DNA of 26,226 nt from HGM20899 sp964615195 (GTDB taxonomy: Bacteria; Pseudomonadota; Gammaproteobacteria; Enterobacterales; Succinivibrionaceae), in the NCBI GenBank assembly GCA_964615195.1, contig CAZTNG010000021.1, forward strand, positions 1 through 26,226, given 5' to 3'. Both the position numbers and the translations under genes were made by a program. This document shows positions 1 through 7,681 of the stretch, piece by piece. The notes beneath the pieces are model-generated. The model was not told the origin of the DNA and made no database searches. It worked only from the letters and a program-made list of their open reading frames with translations. Numbering within the stretch: position 1 is the stretch's first letter; the number at the start of each line of letters is the position of its first letter.

Positions 1-590
1 ATAGATTTTTTTATGTTTAAAAGCTTCTCATACTTACGCTGATGAAGAGTGATAATTCTATCTAAACTAGATAAATATGCCCCAATTTTTGTTTGTTCGT
101 CATGGCAAGGACGAACAATAGGCATCTCCATAAAAACTTTATCCTTAATAGAAAAACGATCTGATCTTGCACCAGAGTCACCATTTAAGTACATATAAGA
201 ATGCCAATGTTTACTTTTAAAAAATTGTTCTAGAAATAAATTTTCTATATCATGTGTTCTAAAAACTGTATAAAGTGGAGAAATTATGCCTGTTCTTCCA
301 AGTTTATTTCTATTTATAGGGCCTACAGGTGCAAATATAGATATTCTTGGGTTATAAACAAAATCGTCATTATTGACTAAATAATAACAACTCAAGTTGT
401 TCTTGTTAGTAACATCATGGTCAAAAAAATCCTTTTGACTAATGATTCCAAATTCGGCTGAGTTTGTAAAAGTTTCTTGAACTTCTTCTACTTTATTTTT
501 TTCTTTTACTTTCTGCGAAATCTCACAGAGCTTACGCTGTTCCCAAGAGTCAGTAAATCCTTTAAATCTTATTTGTGGCTTTTTCTTCAT
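1..590 (-). CDS. hsdS: Type I restriction-modification specificity subunit HsdS (N-terminal part, cut by window edge)
   Basis: Reading leftwards from the ATG at 590 there is an uninterrupted frame of about 196 codons that leaves the window. It begins MKKKPQIRFKGFTDSWEQRK, the usual opening of an HsdS target-recognition domain. It continues through TNSAEFGIISQKDFFD and GPINRNKLGRTGIISPLYTVF and reaches the conserved spacer EQTKIGAYLSSLDRIITLHQ at the edge. HsdS selects the DNA target for the methylase and nuclease; only the first recognition domain and the start of the central helix are visible, so specificity cannot be stated. The start lies 2 bp after the hsdM stop, with AGGTGG in the hsdM tail as ribosome binding site, so the two are cotranscribed. 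This TRD type is frequent in Firmicutes and some Gram-negatives. An hsdR gene is not in the window and may lie further left. Confidence 0.93.
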   Translation of the reverse strand, partial: MKKKPQIRFKGFTDSWEQRKLCEISQKVKEKNKVEEVQETFTNSAEFGIISQKDFFDHDVTNKNNLSCYYLVNNDDFVYNPRISIFAPVGPINRNKLGRTGIISPLYTVFRTHDIENLFLEQFFKSKHWHSYMYLNGDSGARSDRFSIKDKVFMEMPIVRPCHDEQTKIGAYLSSLDRIITLHQRKYEKLLNIKKS

Positions 591-592
591 AA

Positions 593-3154
593 TTATTCAC
601 CACCTAATAGCTTTTTAAGTTCTTCAAGACCTTTTTCATCAAATTCATTACCTGTTAATTCAGATAAAGATGCTGTCAGAGCAGTTTCAGTTTCTGATAT
701 TTCATTTTCTACATCTTCAAAAGTTACTTTGTATTTATCTTTTAAGTACTCTAACTTAGAGATGAACTCGTTAATGATTGATGAAGGAACTTTGCTAATA
801 TTCGCAATGATAGGTAATATCCATTTCTGATTTAGCATTTCTAAAGATTCATCATTAGTTAGATTCTCAATTTTTTCTTTAGTTAATGTTTCAAGTGTAT
901 TTAATGCTATCTTTAAATCTTTCTTTAATTGTTTTGATTCTTTATCAAGTTTCTCAACTTGCTTTAGGATGTTTATAACTCTAATTTCAGCAACTTTCTT
1001 TTTGATTTCTTTTGATACTTCTTTAATAACAAACTTGTCTTTATCATCAGAAATGAATGTAGCAGAATACTTTTCTTCTTCAGAAAACTCTTCTAGCAAT
1101 TCTTCAAAATTAGAGTCAATTTCTGAAATTCTATTCTCCATTGATGAGATATTATCAACCTCTGTTTTAAAGAAGTTTTTCTTTACAATATCAAATGGAA
1201 CAATATGACCAATCCAACCATCTTGTACTTCGGTAAATTTTCCATTTACCTTTTTTACAACCATATTAGGATCAACTTTTTTAATAGCATCAAATTGTTC
1301 CGTTTGGATAATTTCAAGGTCGGTTTCTATATTTTTCCATTCATCAGAGAATATTTGGTAAACATAATATCTATCAACTAAATTGATATCTTTTAATCTA
1401 TCAAATATATTATTGGTGATTTGTGTTTCTGTTGTAGGAATTGATAAAGACAATACCTTGTTTACAAGGTTATCTTTTAGATATGACTGCATATCTGCAA
1501 AAGCATTATTATAGCTTGATTCGAATAATTCTACTGATTGATGATTAAATACTGCATCTTTTAAAGAATCAACTTTAATTGAACTATATGCTTCATTTGT
1601 TTTTTCTAATAAAGCATCTTTTAGTCCTGATAATGAATCCCAATAGTTTTGATAATTATCTAATTCAGAATTAGGAATACCACCAAACATGGTTGCATAG
1701 ATATCCCATGTTTCAGCCTTTTCAGTTAAATCAACATAACGAGGAATATTTAAGTTGTAATCATTTTGTCTAATGACATCTCTTGATACTAAAGCAGCGT
1801 AACCTTGAATTGATTGTCTATTGATTACAGCATCAACAATCTTTTTAATATCAGATTGTCTTAATCTGTTTTTATTACTGTCTTTAATAAAGCCTTTTGA
1901 TGCATCAATAATTAAAACATCATCATTATTATTTGATTTTTTATGCTTTAATACCAAGATAATTGTTGGAATACTTGTGCCATAAAAGATTGCTGGTGGT
2001 AGACCAATAATTGCATCAATTTTGTTTTTCTCAATTAGATTCTTTCTAATTTTTCCTTCTTCACCACCTCTAAATAAAACACCGTGAGGAAGAACGATTG
2101 TCATGATGCCATCTTCATCAACATGATATAAGTCATGAAGCAAGAAAGCATAATCAGCTTTTGTTTTAGGGGCTAAACCATATTCAACGTATCTTGGATC
2201 TGAATCTTTGTTTTGCGGTTCCCATGCTTGTGAATATGGAGGGTTAGATACTACAGCATCAATTGACAATCCTTTATAAAAGCCATTTAGGTTATCATCA
2301 TCTAAAGGCCAATCATCTTCTAATGTATCAGCATTTTTAGTAACAATATTATGAGGTAAGATGCCTCTCATAACAAGGTTCATTCTAGTTAAGTTATAAG
2401 TATTCTCTTTTAACTCTTGAGCATAATACATTATTTGATTTTTATCTTTTAAGTATCTGCTTGTACTCTTACCAATATTGATAAGTAAAGAACCTGATCC
2501 ACTTGTTGGATCATAAATTTTAATTTTATCTTTGTCTTTTAAATGATGAGCAACAATTTCAGACATTAAAAAAGAAACTTCGTGAGGTGTATAGAATTCC
2601 CCAGCCTTTTTACCTGCACTTGAAGCAAATTTCTCAAGTAAGTACTCATAGATGAATCCTAGAACGTCATAGTCTTGTTTTCCATCCATCGGAATATCTT
2701 TTACTTCATACATTAAGTCTCTAATTGCTTTTGTTTGTTCTTTTGCTGATGCACCTAACTTAGAGATGTTTTTCTGAAGTGAATCAAAAATCTTACCAAA
2801 TAAAGCTTCATGAGTTTTACTGATAAATCTATTAAAAGAATGAAGAGCAATGTTTACGTCATCTACTGAGAAATCCATACCTTTCTCAATCCAAGTTGAG
2901 AATAAGTCTTTATATGCTATGAAATAGCCAATATTTGATTGTAAATAAACAACATCATCATTTTCTTCTTCACAAAGTGCTTCAATTTGAGAATCTTCAT
3001 AATCATTACTAATTAAGAACTTTCGTTCATTCTCTGACAGAAACTTGTAGAAAATAAAACCAAGAATAAAATCCTTGTAATCAGAAGCTTCAATTTTAGA
3101 ACGCATCTTATTAGCAGATTCCCAAATTTTGCTAGCTAATTGTTGTTTATTCAT
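593..3154 (-). CDS. hsdM: Type I restriction-modification DNA methyltransferase subunit HsdM
   Basis: An 853-residue N6-adenine methylase subunit that uses S-adenosylmethionine. Residues 1 to about 150 form the helical HsdM_N domain (SKIWESANKMRSKIEASDYK). GEFYTP is at 185-190, the AdoMet loop DPTSGSGS at 215-222 and the catalytic NPPY at 304-307. After about residue 480 there is a long, charged, probably coiled-coil C-terminal region. The protein is about 320 residues longer than E. coli HsdM (529); long HsdM forms of this size are known, so this looks like a natural variant and the frame is intact. AAAGG seven bases before the ATG is the ribosome binding site. hsdS follows after 2 bp. A 12-bp perfect inverted repeat lies 43-81 bp upstream and may be the promoter operator. 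Confidence 0.96.
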   Translation of the reverse strand: MNKQQLASKIWESANKMRSKIEASDYKDFILGFIFYKFLSENERKFLISNDYEDSQIEALCEEENDDVVYLQSNIGYFIAYKDLFSTWIEKGMDFSVDDVNIALHSFNRFISKTHEALFGKIFDSLQKNISKLGASAKEQTKAIRDLMYEVKDIPMDGKQDYDVLGFIYEYLLEKFASSAGKKAGEFYTPHEVSFLMSEIVAHHLKDKDKIKIYDPTSGSGSLLINIGKSTSRYLKDKNQIMYYAQELKENTYNLTRMNLVMRGILPHNIVTKNADTLEDDWPLDDDNLNGFYKGLSIDAVVSNPPYSQAWEPQNKDSDPRYVEYGLAPKTKADYAFLLHDLYHVDEDGIMTIVLPHGVLFRGGEEGKIRKNLIEKNKIDAIIGLPPAIFYGTSIPTIILVLKHKKSNNNDDVLIIDASKGFIKDSNKNRLRQSDIKKIVDAVINRQSIQGYAALVSRDVIRQNDYNLNIPRYVDLTEKAETWDIYATMFGGIPNSELDNYQNYWDSLSGLKDALLEKTNEAYSSIKVDSLKDAVFNHQSVELFESSYNNAFADMQSYLKDNLVNKVLSLSIPTTETQITNNIFDRLKDINLVDRYYVYQIFSDEWKNIETDLEIIQTEQFDAIKKVDPNMVVKKVNGKFTEVQDGWIGHIVPFDIVKKNFFKTEVDNISSMENRISEIDSNFEELLEEFSEEEKYSATFISDDKDKFVIKEVSKEIKKKVAEIRVINILKQVEKLDKESKQLKKDLKIALNTLETLTKEKIENLTNDESLEMLNQKWILPIIANISKVPSSIINEFISKLEYLKDKYKVTFEDVENEISETETALTASLSELTGNEFDEKGLEELKKLLGGE

Positions 3155-3196
3155 ATAATGACCTTTAAACTTTTAATACCGTGAAAATATACTCGG

Positions 3197-3235
3197 TAGT
3201 TAATCGCTATCAGTAAATAACTAAGCGATTAACTA
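3197..3235. promoter_or_regulatory. 12-bp perfect inverted repeat upstream of hsdM
   Basis: TAGTTAATCGCT (3197-3208) and AGCGATTAACTA (3224-3235) are exact reverse complements separated by 15 bp. On the hsdM strand a possible -10 (TATATT) lies immediately downstream of the left arm, so a bound repressor would cover the promoter. It has no T-run like a terminator. Operator function is inferred from position and symmetry only. Confidence 0.5.
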
Positions 3236-3694
3236 AAAACTCTTTAAAAAATATACCTATTGATTTACGAGGTATGACTTTATTTAGTAGAAAACTTTCA
3301 AATCAAAGAAATTTTAAATTACTTTGGTAGTAATTCAAATTTTGTATACAATTTGTATTCAATATTAACTGTTGTATATCTAACAACACATCATTTAAAT
3401 CTAAATTATTCAACTAATGGTTGGAATAAATTCATTCAAAGAGTACTCTAAACACTCAATAAACTAAATACTCTTAGTTAAACTTGGAGTTTTCCACAAA
3501 AAAGTCCACTTAATAATTAACTATAAATTAATTATTACCTTATAGGTTTATATCTCCATTTTTTAATTTTCAACTATTATATAAAAATTTTCCTAGTTTG
3601 TTTTTATATAAATTGAATATTTGTGCACCAAGTCTTGTGCCCATAGTATGAGTACAAACCTGTTTTTTGACGAAACACATTATATTACAAAAAG

Positions 3695-3728
3695 AGGTTT
3701 AAATCCTTGTATTTAAAGGATTTAACCT
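3695..3728 (-). terminator. Terminator-like hairpin, minus orientation
   Basis: AGGTTTAAATCCTT (3695-3708) pairs with AAGGATTTAACCT (3716-3728) apart from one bulged base, with a 7-nt loop. On the minus strand the stem is followed by CTCTTTTTG, as in an intrinsic terminator. No minus-strand gene ends here, so it may be a relic, the end of a small RNA, or a barrier to transcription entering hsdM. Confidence 0.35.
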
Positions 3729-3944
3729 TATTTAGAACTCAAAAATAAATTTCTTAAAAATTTTCTAAAAAATCAACACATGTTTTTAAAGAGATTCTAG
3801 AGCGTTAATGGGCTAACTTTTACGATATTTTCCAAGTAGTAATTTTGAGTCATTAATTTTCTCAAGCCTTTCAAAATAAAAAAGCATAGCTAGTGTAACT
3901 TCGTATACATCACAAACAAATAATCAATTTTACATTATTTTATA

Positions 3945-3973
3945 TTTACAAATTATTTCAATGCTATTATCTA
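3945..3973 (+). promoter_or_regulatory. Probable sigma-70 promoter of the DASS transporter gene
   Basis: TTTACA (3945-3950) and TATCTA (3968-3973) are separated by 17 bp. An overlapping extended -10, TGC-TATTAT (3962-3970), is an alternative. The predicted start of transcription is about 35-40 bp before the ATG at 4019. Confidence 0.45.
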
Positions 3974-4018
3974 ATGAATAATAAACTCTGATTCTAAAAT
4001 TATGGCTGTAGTATAAGT

Positions 4019-5416
4019 ATGCGAATTTTAAGTATTTTTCTAATAGTTGTAGCCTGTATTGCTACAGGTTGCTTACCATTCCTTTTTCCTAATGTTATAT
4101 CCGTATCCCCAGTACAACACATACTGCTTGTTATATTTGTAGCAGCAGCTCTAAGTTGGTTATTAGAACCAATTCCGGTATATGCTACATCTTTGGTAAT
4201 AATGGGTGCATTGGCTTTCTTAATTTCTGATTCTGCTTTTACCCCACTTAAAGAAGCTTTATTAGCAGTGGATAGCGATCATTTAGTAAAATATAAAGAT
4301 ATTTTACACAGCTTTAGCTCACCTATTATTATTTTATTTTTAGGAGGCTTCGCTCTAGCAATTGGAGCAACTAAATATAAACTAGACATAAATCTAGCTA
4401 GTATTTTGCTAAAGCCTTTTGGTACAAAACCTAAAGCCGTAATGCTCGGACTAATGTGTATCACTGCAATATTTGGTATGTTCATGAGTAATACAGCTAC
4501 CACTGTAATGATGCTTGCCATGGTAGCACCAGTTTTAGCAGTAATAGATAGTCATGACAAAGGAATTAAAGGGTTAGTACTAAGCGTACCATTTTCGGCT
4601 AATATTGGTGGCATAGCAACACCTATAGGCACTCCGCCAAATGCCATTGCACTTAGCTATCTAACTAATGAAAACTCTATTGGTTTTTTACAGTGGATGA
4701 TCTTTGGTTTTCCAATAGCTGCAATATGCATATTTCTAAGTTGGATAATACTTAATTGGATGTTCCCTTTTCAAGGTAAAGAAATTCGGATTAATATTGA
4801 ATCTAAATTTGCATCAGATTGGCAATCGATAGTTGTTTACGCAACATTTGCACTTACCATTTTAATGTGGATGACAGAAAGATGGCATGGTATAAATAGC
4901 TATGTAGTAGCTTTAATTCCATTACTAGTATTCTCAAGCACAGGTATTATAAAAGCATCAGATATTAAGACAATGAATTGGGATGTTATTTGGCTTGTCG
5001 CTGGTGGTATAGCACTTGGTGATGCACTTGGGGCAACAGGCCTAGCAGCAATTTTGGCGAATATCGTAGATTACTCTCAATTTAATAACTTTACAATAAT
5101 TGTTGTAATTTGTTTAATTGGCTGGATTGTTTCAAACTTCATTTCCTCTACCGCCACAGCAAATTTAATGATACCAATTACAATAGCTGTATTTGCTAAT
5201 ATAGATATTTCAGGTAGTTATAGTATACCTATGGTACTAATGGTTGTTGCAATTACCTTATCTTTTGGGATGAGCTTACCAATCAGCACTCCACCAAACG
5301 CACTAGCTTATGCTACAGGTTATATTAAAAACAGTGATATGCTTAAAGCTGGTGGCTTCATAAGTATAGTGTGCTTTACCTTAGCAATACTTGCGCTATA
5401 TTTCTTTGGCAATTAA
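4019..5416 (+). CDS. DASS/SLC13-family sodium:anion symporter
   Basis: A 465-residue inner-membrane protein with about 11 hydrophobic segments. The family signatures occur in both halves: SNTATTVMMLAMVAPVLA with SANIGGIATPIGTPPNA in the first, and SNFISSTATANLMIPI with MSLPISTPPNALAYATGYI in the second. These paired SNT/SST and TPPNA motifs are the sodium and carboxylate sites of the divalent-anion:Na+ symporters (dicarboxylate, citrate, sulfate or phosphate). The exact substrate cannot be read from sequence; a C4-dicarboxylate would suit a succinate-producing anaerobe, but that is inference. The ATG at 4019 has no clear Shine-Dalgarno; an ATG a few codons earlier is closed by a stop, so 4019 is the best start. 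It appears to be a single-gene unit with a hairpin just after the stop. Confidence 0.9.
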   Translation: MRILSIFLIVVACIATGCLPFLFPNVISVSPVQHILLVIFVAAALSWLLEPIPVYATSLVIMGALAFLISDSAFTPLKEALLAVDSDHLVKYKDILHSFSSPIIILFLGGFALAIGATKYKLDINLASILLKPFGTKPKAVMLGLMCITAIFGMFMSNTATTVMMLAMVAPVLAVIDSHDKGIKGLVLSVPFSANIGGIATPIGTPPNAIALSYLTNENSIGFLQWMIFGFPIAAICIFLSWIILNWMFPFQGKEIRINIESKFASDWQSIVVYATFALTILMWMTERWHGINSYVVALIPLLVFSSTGIIKASDIKTMNWDVIWLVAGGIALGDALGATGLAAILANIVDYSQFNNFTIIVVICLIGWIVSNFISSTATANLMIPITIAVFANIDISGSYSIPMVLMVVAITLSFGMSLPISTPPNALAYATGYIKNSDMLKAGGFISIVCFTLAILALYFFGN

Positions 5417-5437
5417 AATTTAATTTTGTACATAAAA

Positions 5438-5469
5438 AGCCATAGTCGTTATATTAAAAGACTATGGCT
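5438..5469 (+). terminator. Hairpin terminator after the DASS gene
   Basis: AGCCATAGTC (5438-5447) and GACTATGGCT (5460-5469) form a perfect 10-bp stem. On the plus strand it is followed by ATATTTAAT, a weak U-tract. On the minus strand it is followed by TTTTTATG, so it may act in both directions. Confidence 0.6.
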
Positions 5470-5620
5470 ATATTTAATAAAAAAATCACTTATTAGCTTT
5501 CTAAATGCAATAAATTTTATTATGCTTAGACTCCACCTTAATATCATAAATAAGGTAATTATTAGAACTTTGATAAAATAATGATATCATTAACATTCCA
5601 ATAAATATAATCCCTAGTTT

Positions 5621-5640
5621 TACTGTAAATATTTAGGATA
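5621..5640. promoter_or_regulatory. Weak LexA-box-like sequence overlapping the umuC ribosome binding site
   Basis: TACTGTAAATATTTAGGATA matches the E. coli SOS-box consensus TACTG(TA)5CAGTA at 15 of 20 positions. The left half TACTGTA is perfect, but the core CAG of the right half is replaced by GGA. The same bases supply the AGGA ribosome binding site six bases before the umuC ATG. It may be a degraded or half operator, or chance in AT-rich DNA. Confidence 0.25.
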
Positions 5641-5644
5641 TATT

Positions 5645-6931
5645 ATGCCGAGTAAATATTTTGCCTTAGTTGATTGCAACAATTTCTTTGTATCCTGCGA
5701 GCGTTTATTTAGACCTGATCTAAAACACAAACCTGTATTAGTACTTTCAAATAATGATGGTTGTGTTATTTCTCGCTCAAATGAAGTTAAAGCTCTTGGC
5801 ATTAAAATGGGAACGCCATTTTATCAAATAAAAGATCTAGTAAAACATTACAAAATAGCAACATTTAGTACTAATTTTCCTTTATATCTAGACATATCAA
5901 ACAGAGTAACCTCTACATTAGAGGACTTTTGTCCATCTCTTGAAAACTACAGTATTGATGAATCATTTCTAGATCTAACAGGCTTTAGTAAAAAATATAA
6001 TATATTTGACTATTGTGGAAAAATTCACTTCCAAACTATTCGAGACACTGGAATTCCCGTATGTGTGGGAGCAGGCCCTACAAAGACTCTAGCGAAGATT
6101 GCAAATTATGGTGCTAAAAAGAACTTTAATATTGGTGGAGTATTAACTATTGATACAGAAGCAGAGCGAATAGATTTACTTAAAAGGACTCCTTTAGAAG
6201 AAGTTTGGGGCATAGGTAAAGCACTCAGTACAAAATTAAAAGATGATCTTGGATTAAACACTGCTCTTGATTTATCAAGATGTAATCTTGATCTTATACG
6301 CTTTAATTACAATGTAACTGTTGCAAAAACTGTTATGGAACTGCAAGGCATTCCTTGCCTTGAGTTAGAGGACATCCCAAAAGCAAAAAAACAAATGATG
6401 TGGAGTCGAACTTTTGGTCAAAAACTTACATCATTTGATCAACTCCGTGAAGCGATTGCTGGATTTACAGTAGCTGTTGCGCAAAAACTACGCGAAGAAA
6501 AACAATATACTCGCAACATTGGAATATTTATTAGAACTAATTTCCATAATATGTATGAAAAACAATATAGTAATAGTATTTCTTTTACATTTGATAAACC
6601 TATAAACGACACAGAAATATTACTAAAAGCTACGCAATATCTTTTGACAAAAATTTATCGACCAAATTTTTATTACAACAAAGCTGGCGTCATATTGCAG
6701 GATCTTACAACTGATGGTACTTACCAATCAGATTTATTTACAACAGATGATCCTATTACCGATGCCAAACGCCAAAAATTGATGCAAGTCTTAGATACTA
6801 TTAATGCAAAAAAACATAATACAGTATATTTTGCTGCACAAGGAATAGATGTACAAAAAGGAGTTTCGCACCAAGGAATGCTATCTCCTGCCTATACTAC
6901 CAATTGGAAGGATATACCAAAAGTAAAATAA
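5645..6931 (+). CDS. umuC: DNA polymerase V catalytic subunit UmuC (Y-family translesion polymerase)
   Basis: A 428-residue Y-family polymerase that copies past damaged bases. It aligns along its full length with E. coli UmuC (422 residues), from YFALVDCNNFFVSCERLFRP through LSNNDGCVISRSNEVKALG to the final MLSPAYTT. The catalytic metal ligands are D10 in the first motif and D105-E106 in SIDESFLDL. The helix-hairpin-helix (VWGIGKALSTKL) and the little-finger domain follow, and a UmuD/beta-clamp-interacting C-terminus is present. No umuD lies upstream, although umuDC is normally an operon, so an accessory UmuD must be encoded elsewhere or be absent. AGGA six bases before the ATG is the ribosome binding site. 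The gene converges on the next minus-strand gene with only 11 bp between stops. Confidence 0.95.
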   Translation: MPSKYFALVDCNNFFVSCERLFRPDLKHKPVLVLSNNDGCVISRSNEVKALGIKMGTPFYQIKDLVKHYKIATFSTNFPLYLDISNRVTSTLEDFCPSLENYSIDESFLDLTGFSKKYNIFDYCGKIHFQTIRDTGIPVCVGAGPTKTLAKIANYGAKKNFNIGGVLTIDTEAERIDLLKRTPLEEVWGIGKALSTKLKDDLGLNTALDLSRCNLDLIRFNYNVTVAKTVMELQGIPCLELEDIPKAKKQMMWSRTFGQKLTSFDQLREAIAGFTVAVAQKLREEKQYTRNIGIFIRTNFHNMYEKQYSNSISFTFDKPINDTEILLKATQYLLTKIYRPNFYYNKAGVILQDLTTDGTYQSDLFTTDDPITDAKRQKLMQVLDTINAKKHNTVYFAAQGIDVQKGVSHQGMLSPAYTTNWKDIPKVK

Positions 6932-6942
6932 TTTTATTTATT

Positions 6943-7494
6943 TTAAAAAGCTGAATCTTCTTGAGCTATATTAGCACAAGTACTTTTAGCCAAATAATAA
7001 GAACGTGTGAAATTTTCTAGATTTAACGCATAAGTAAACACATGCCTACCTTGAACAAACTTCATGTATGCCCCATTATCCTCAACATCAGAGAACATAA
7101 TATAAATATCTTCTAACAAACGCTCCTGTTCCTCGTTACCAACAGGAACAATAACAGAATCCCCGGCACCTACTAACGCGCCGACCTTGTACCCAGAATC
7201 GATTTTTTTAAGTTCACTAGAAAAATAGACATAAGCCGGCTCAGAAGGAATCATTAAATTTGTAGTCAAAGCCGGAAACTTAATATAAATTGATGGAGTA
7301 GGATATGAATAGCGACAGCCAACTTTGATAATAGTTTTATCATAAAAACCATTATCAAACATCACAGCCTCTAAAATTTCAACCTTATGCTCAGACACTG
7401 TTGAATAGGCAACATTTGTTCTCCAAGCACATTGCGCTTCAGATACCCAAAATACACTGCAAAGTACAAAAATAACTTTGAAAAAGCTTTGCAT
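6943..7494 (-). CDS. Secreted or periplasmic protein of unknown function
   Basis: A 183-residue protein I do not recognise. Residues 1 to about 20 (MQSFFKVIFVLCSVFWVSEA) form a clear Sec signal peptide with probable cleavage after SEA or AQCA; the Cys does not fit a lipobox. The mature part has two further cysteines, one in VGCRYSYP and one near the C-terminus (STCAN), which could form a disulfide. Between them lies an alternation of beta-strand-like segments. The layout vaguely resembles small periplasmic beta proteins such as VasI/TagO or IalB types, but I see no diagnostic motif. AAGG about nine bases upstream serves as ribosome binding site. It is probably a single gene, convergent with umuC. 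Confidence 0.75.
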   Translation of the reverse strand: MQSFFKVIFVLCSVFWVSEAQCAWRTNVAYSTVSEHKVEILEAVMFDNGFYDKTIIKVGCRYSYPTPSIYIKFPALTTNLMIPSEPAYVYFSSELKKIDSGYKVGALVGAGDSVIVPVGNEEQERLLEDIYIMFSDVEDNGAYMKFVQGRHVFTYALNLENFTRSYYLAKSTCANIAQEDSAF

Positions 7495-7621
7495 AATAAT
7501 TAAGCCTTATATTTAATCTTATACGTAGCAAGACTACTTCAAATAAAATAAATAAACTAGCAACAAGTAATTAGATTTTGAAGCAAATCTCTAAAATCAC
7601 ATTATAGAATGAAGTATTTAT

Positions 7622-7663
7622 AAAAAAGAAAAGGTGCAATAATCATTTGAAATTGCACCTTTT
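7622..7663 (-). terminator. Intrinsic terminator of serA
   Basis: On the serA strand AAAAGGTGCAAT and ATTGCACCTTTT form a perfect 12-bp stem (7652-7663 with 7629-7640) with an 11-nt loop, followed by CTTTTTTA. It lies about 20 bp after the serA stop. Confidence 0.9.
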
Positions 7664-7681
7664 AGGATATTTAAGTCTAAA

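Larger units (their letters stand above)
3236..4018. other. Long AT-rich gene-free stretch
   Basis: No open frame here has a ribosome binding site and a recognisable product. The stretch contains a 10-bp AT-only inverted repeat (TAATAATTAA at 3511-3520 and its complement at 3528-3537), a larger hairpin at 3695-3728, and the probable promoter of the next plus-strand gene. It may be the residue of decayed genes next to the restriction-modification locus. Confidence 0.6.

Noticed and set aside
477..830. Plus-strand frame across the hsdM/hsdS junction
   Set aside because: It is antisense to two well-supported genes and has low-complexity Phe/Ser-rich translation.
3511..3537. AT-only inverted repeat TAATAATTAA/TTAATTATTA as an operator
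   Set aside because: With only A and T bases in a very AT-rich stretch, 10-bp symmetry is readily expected by chance.
3580..3700. A minus-strand frame of about 37 codons (starting MCFVKKQ) between hsdM and the transporter
   Set aside because: It is short, has no ribosome binding site and no recognisable family; it could be a gene fragment but nothing supports a product.
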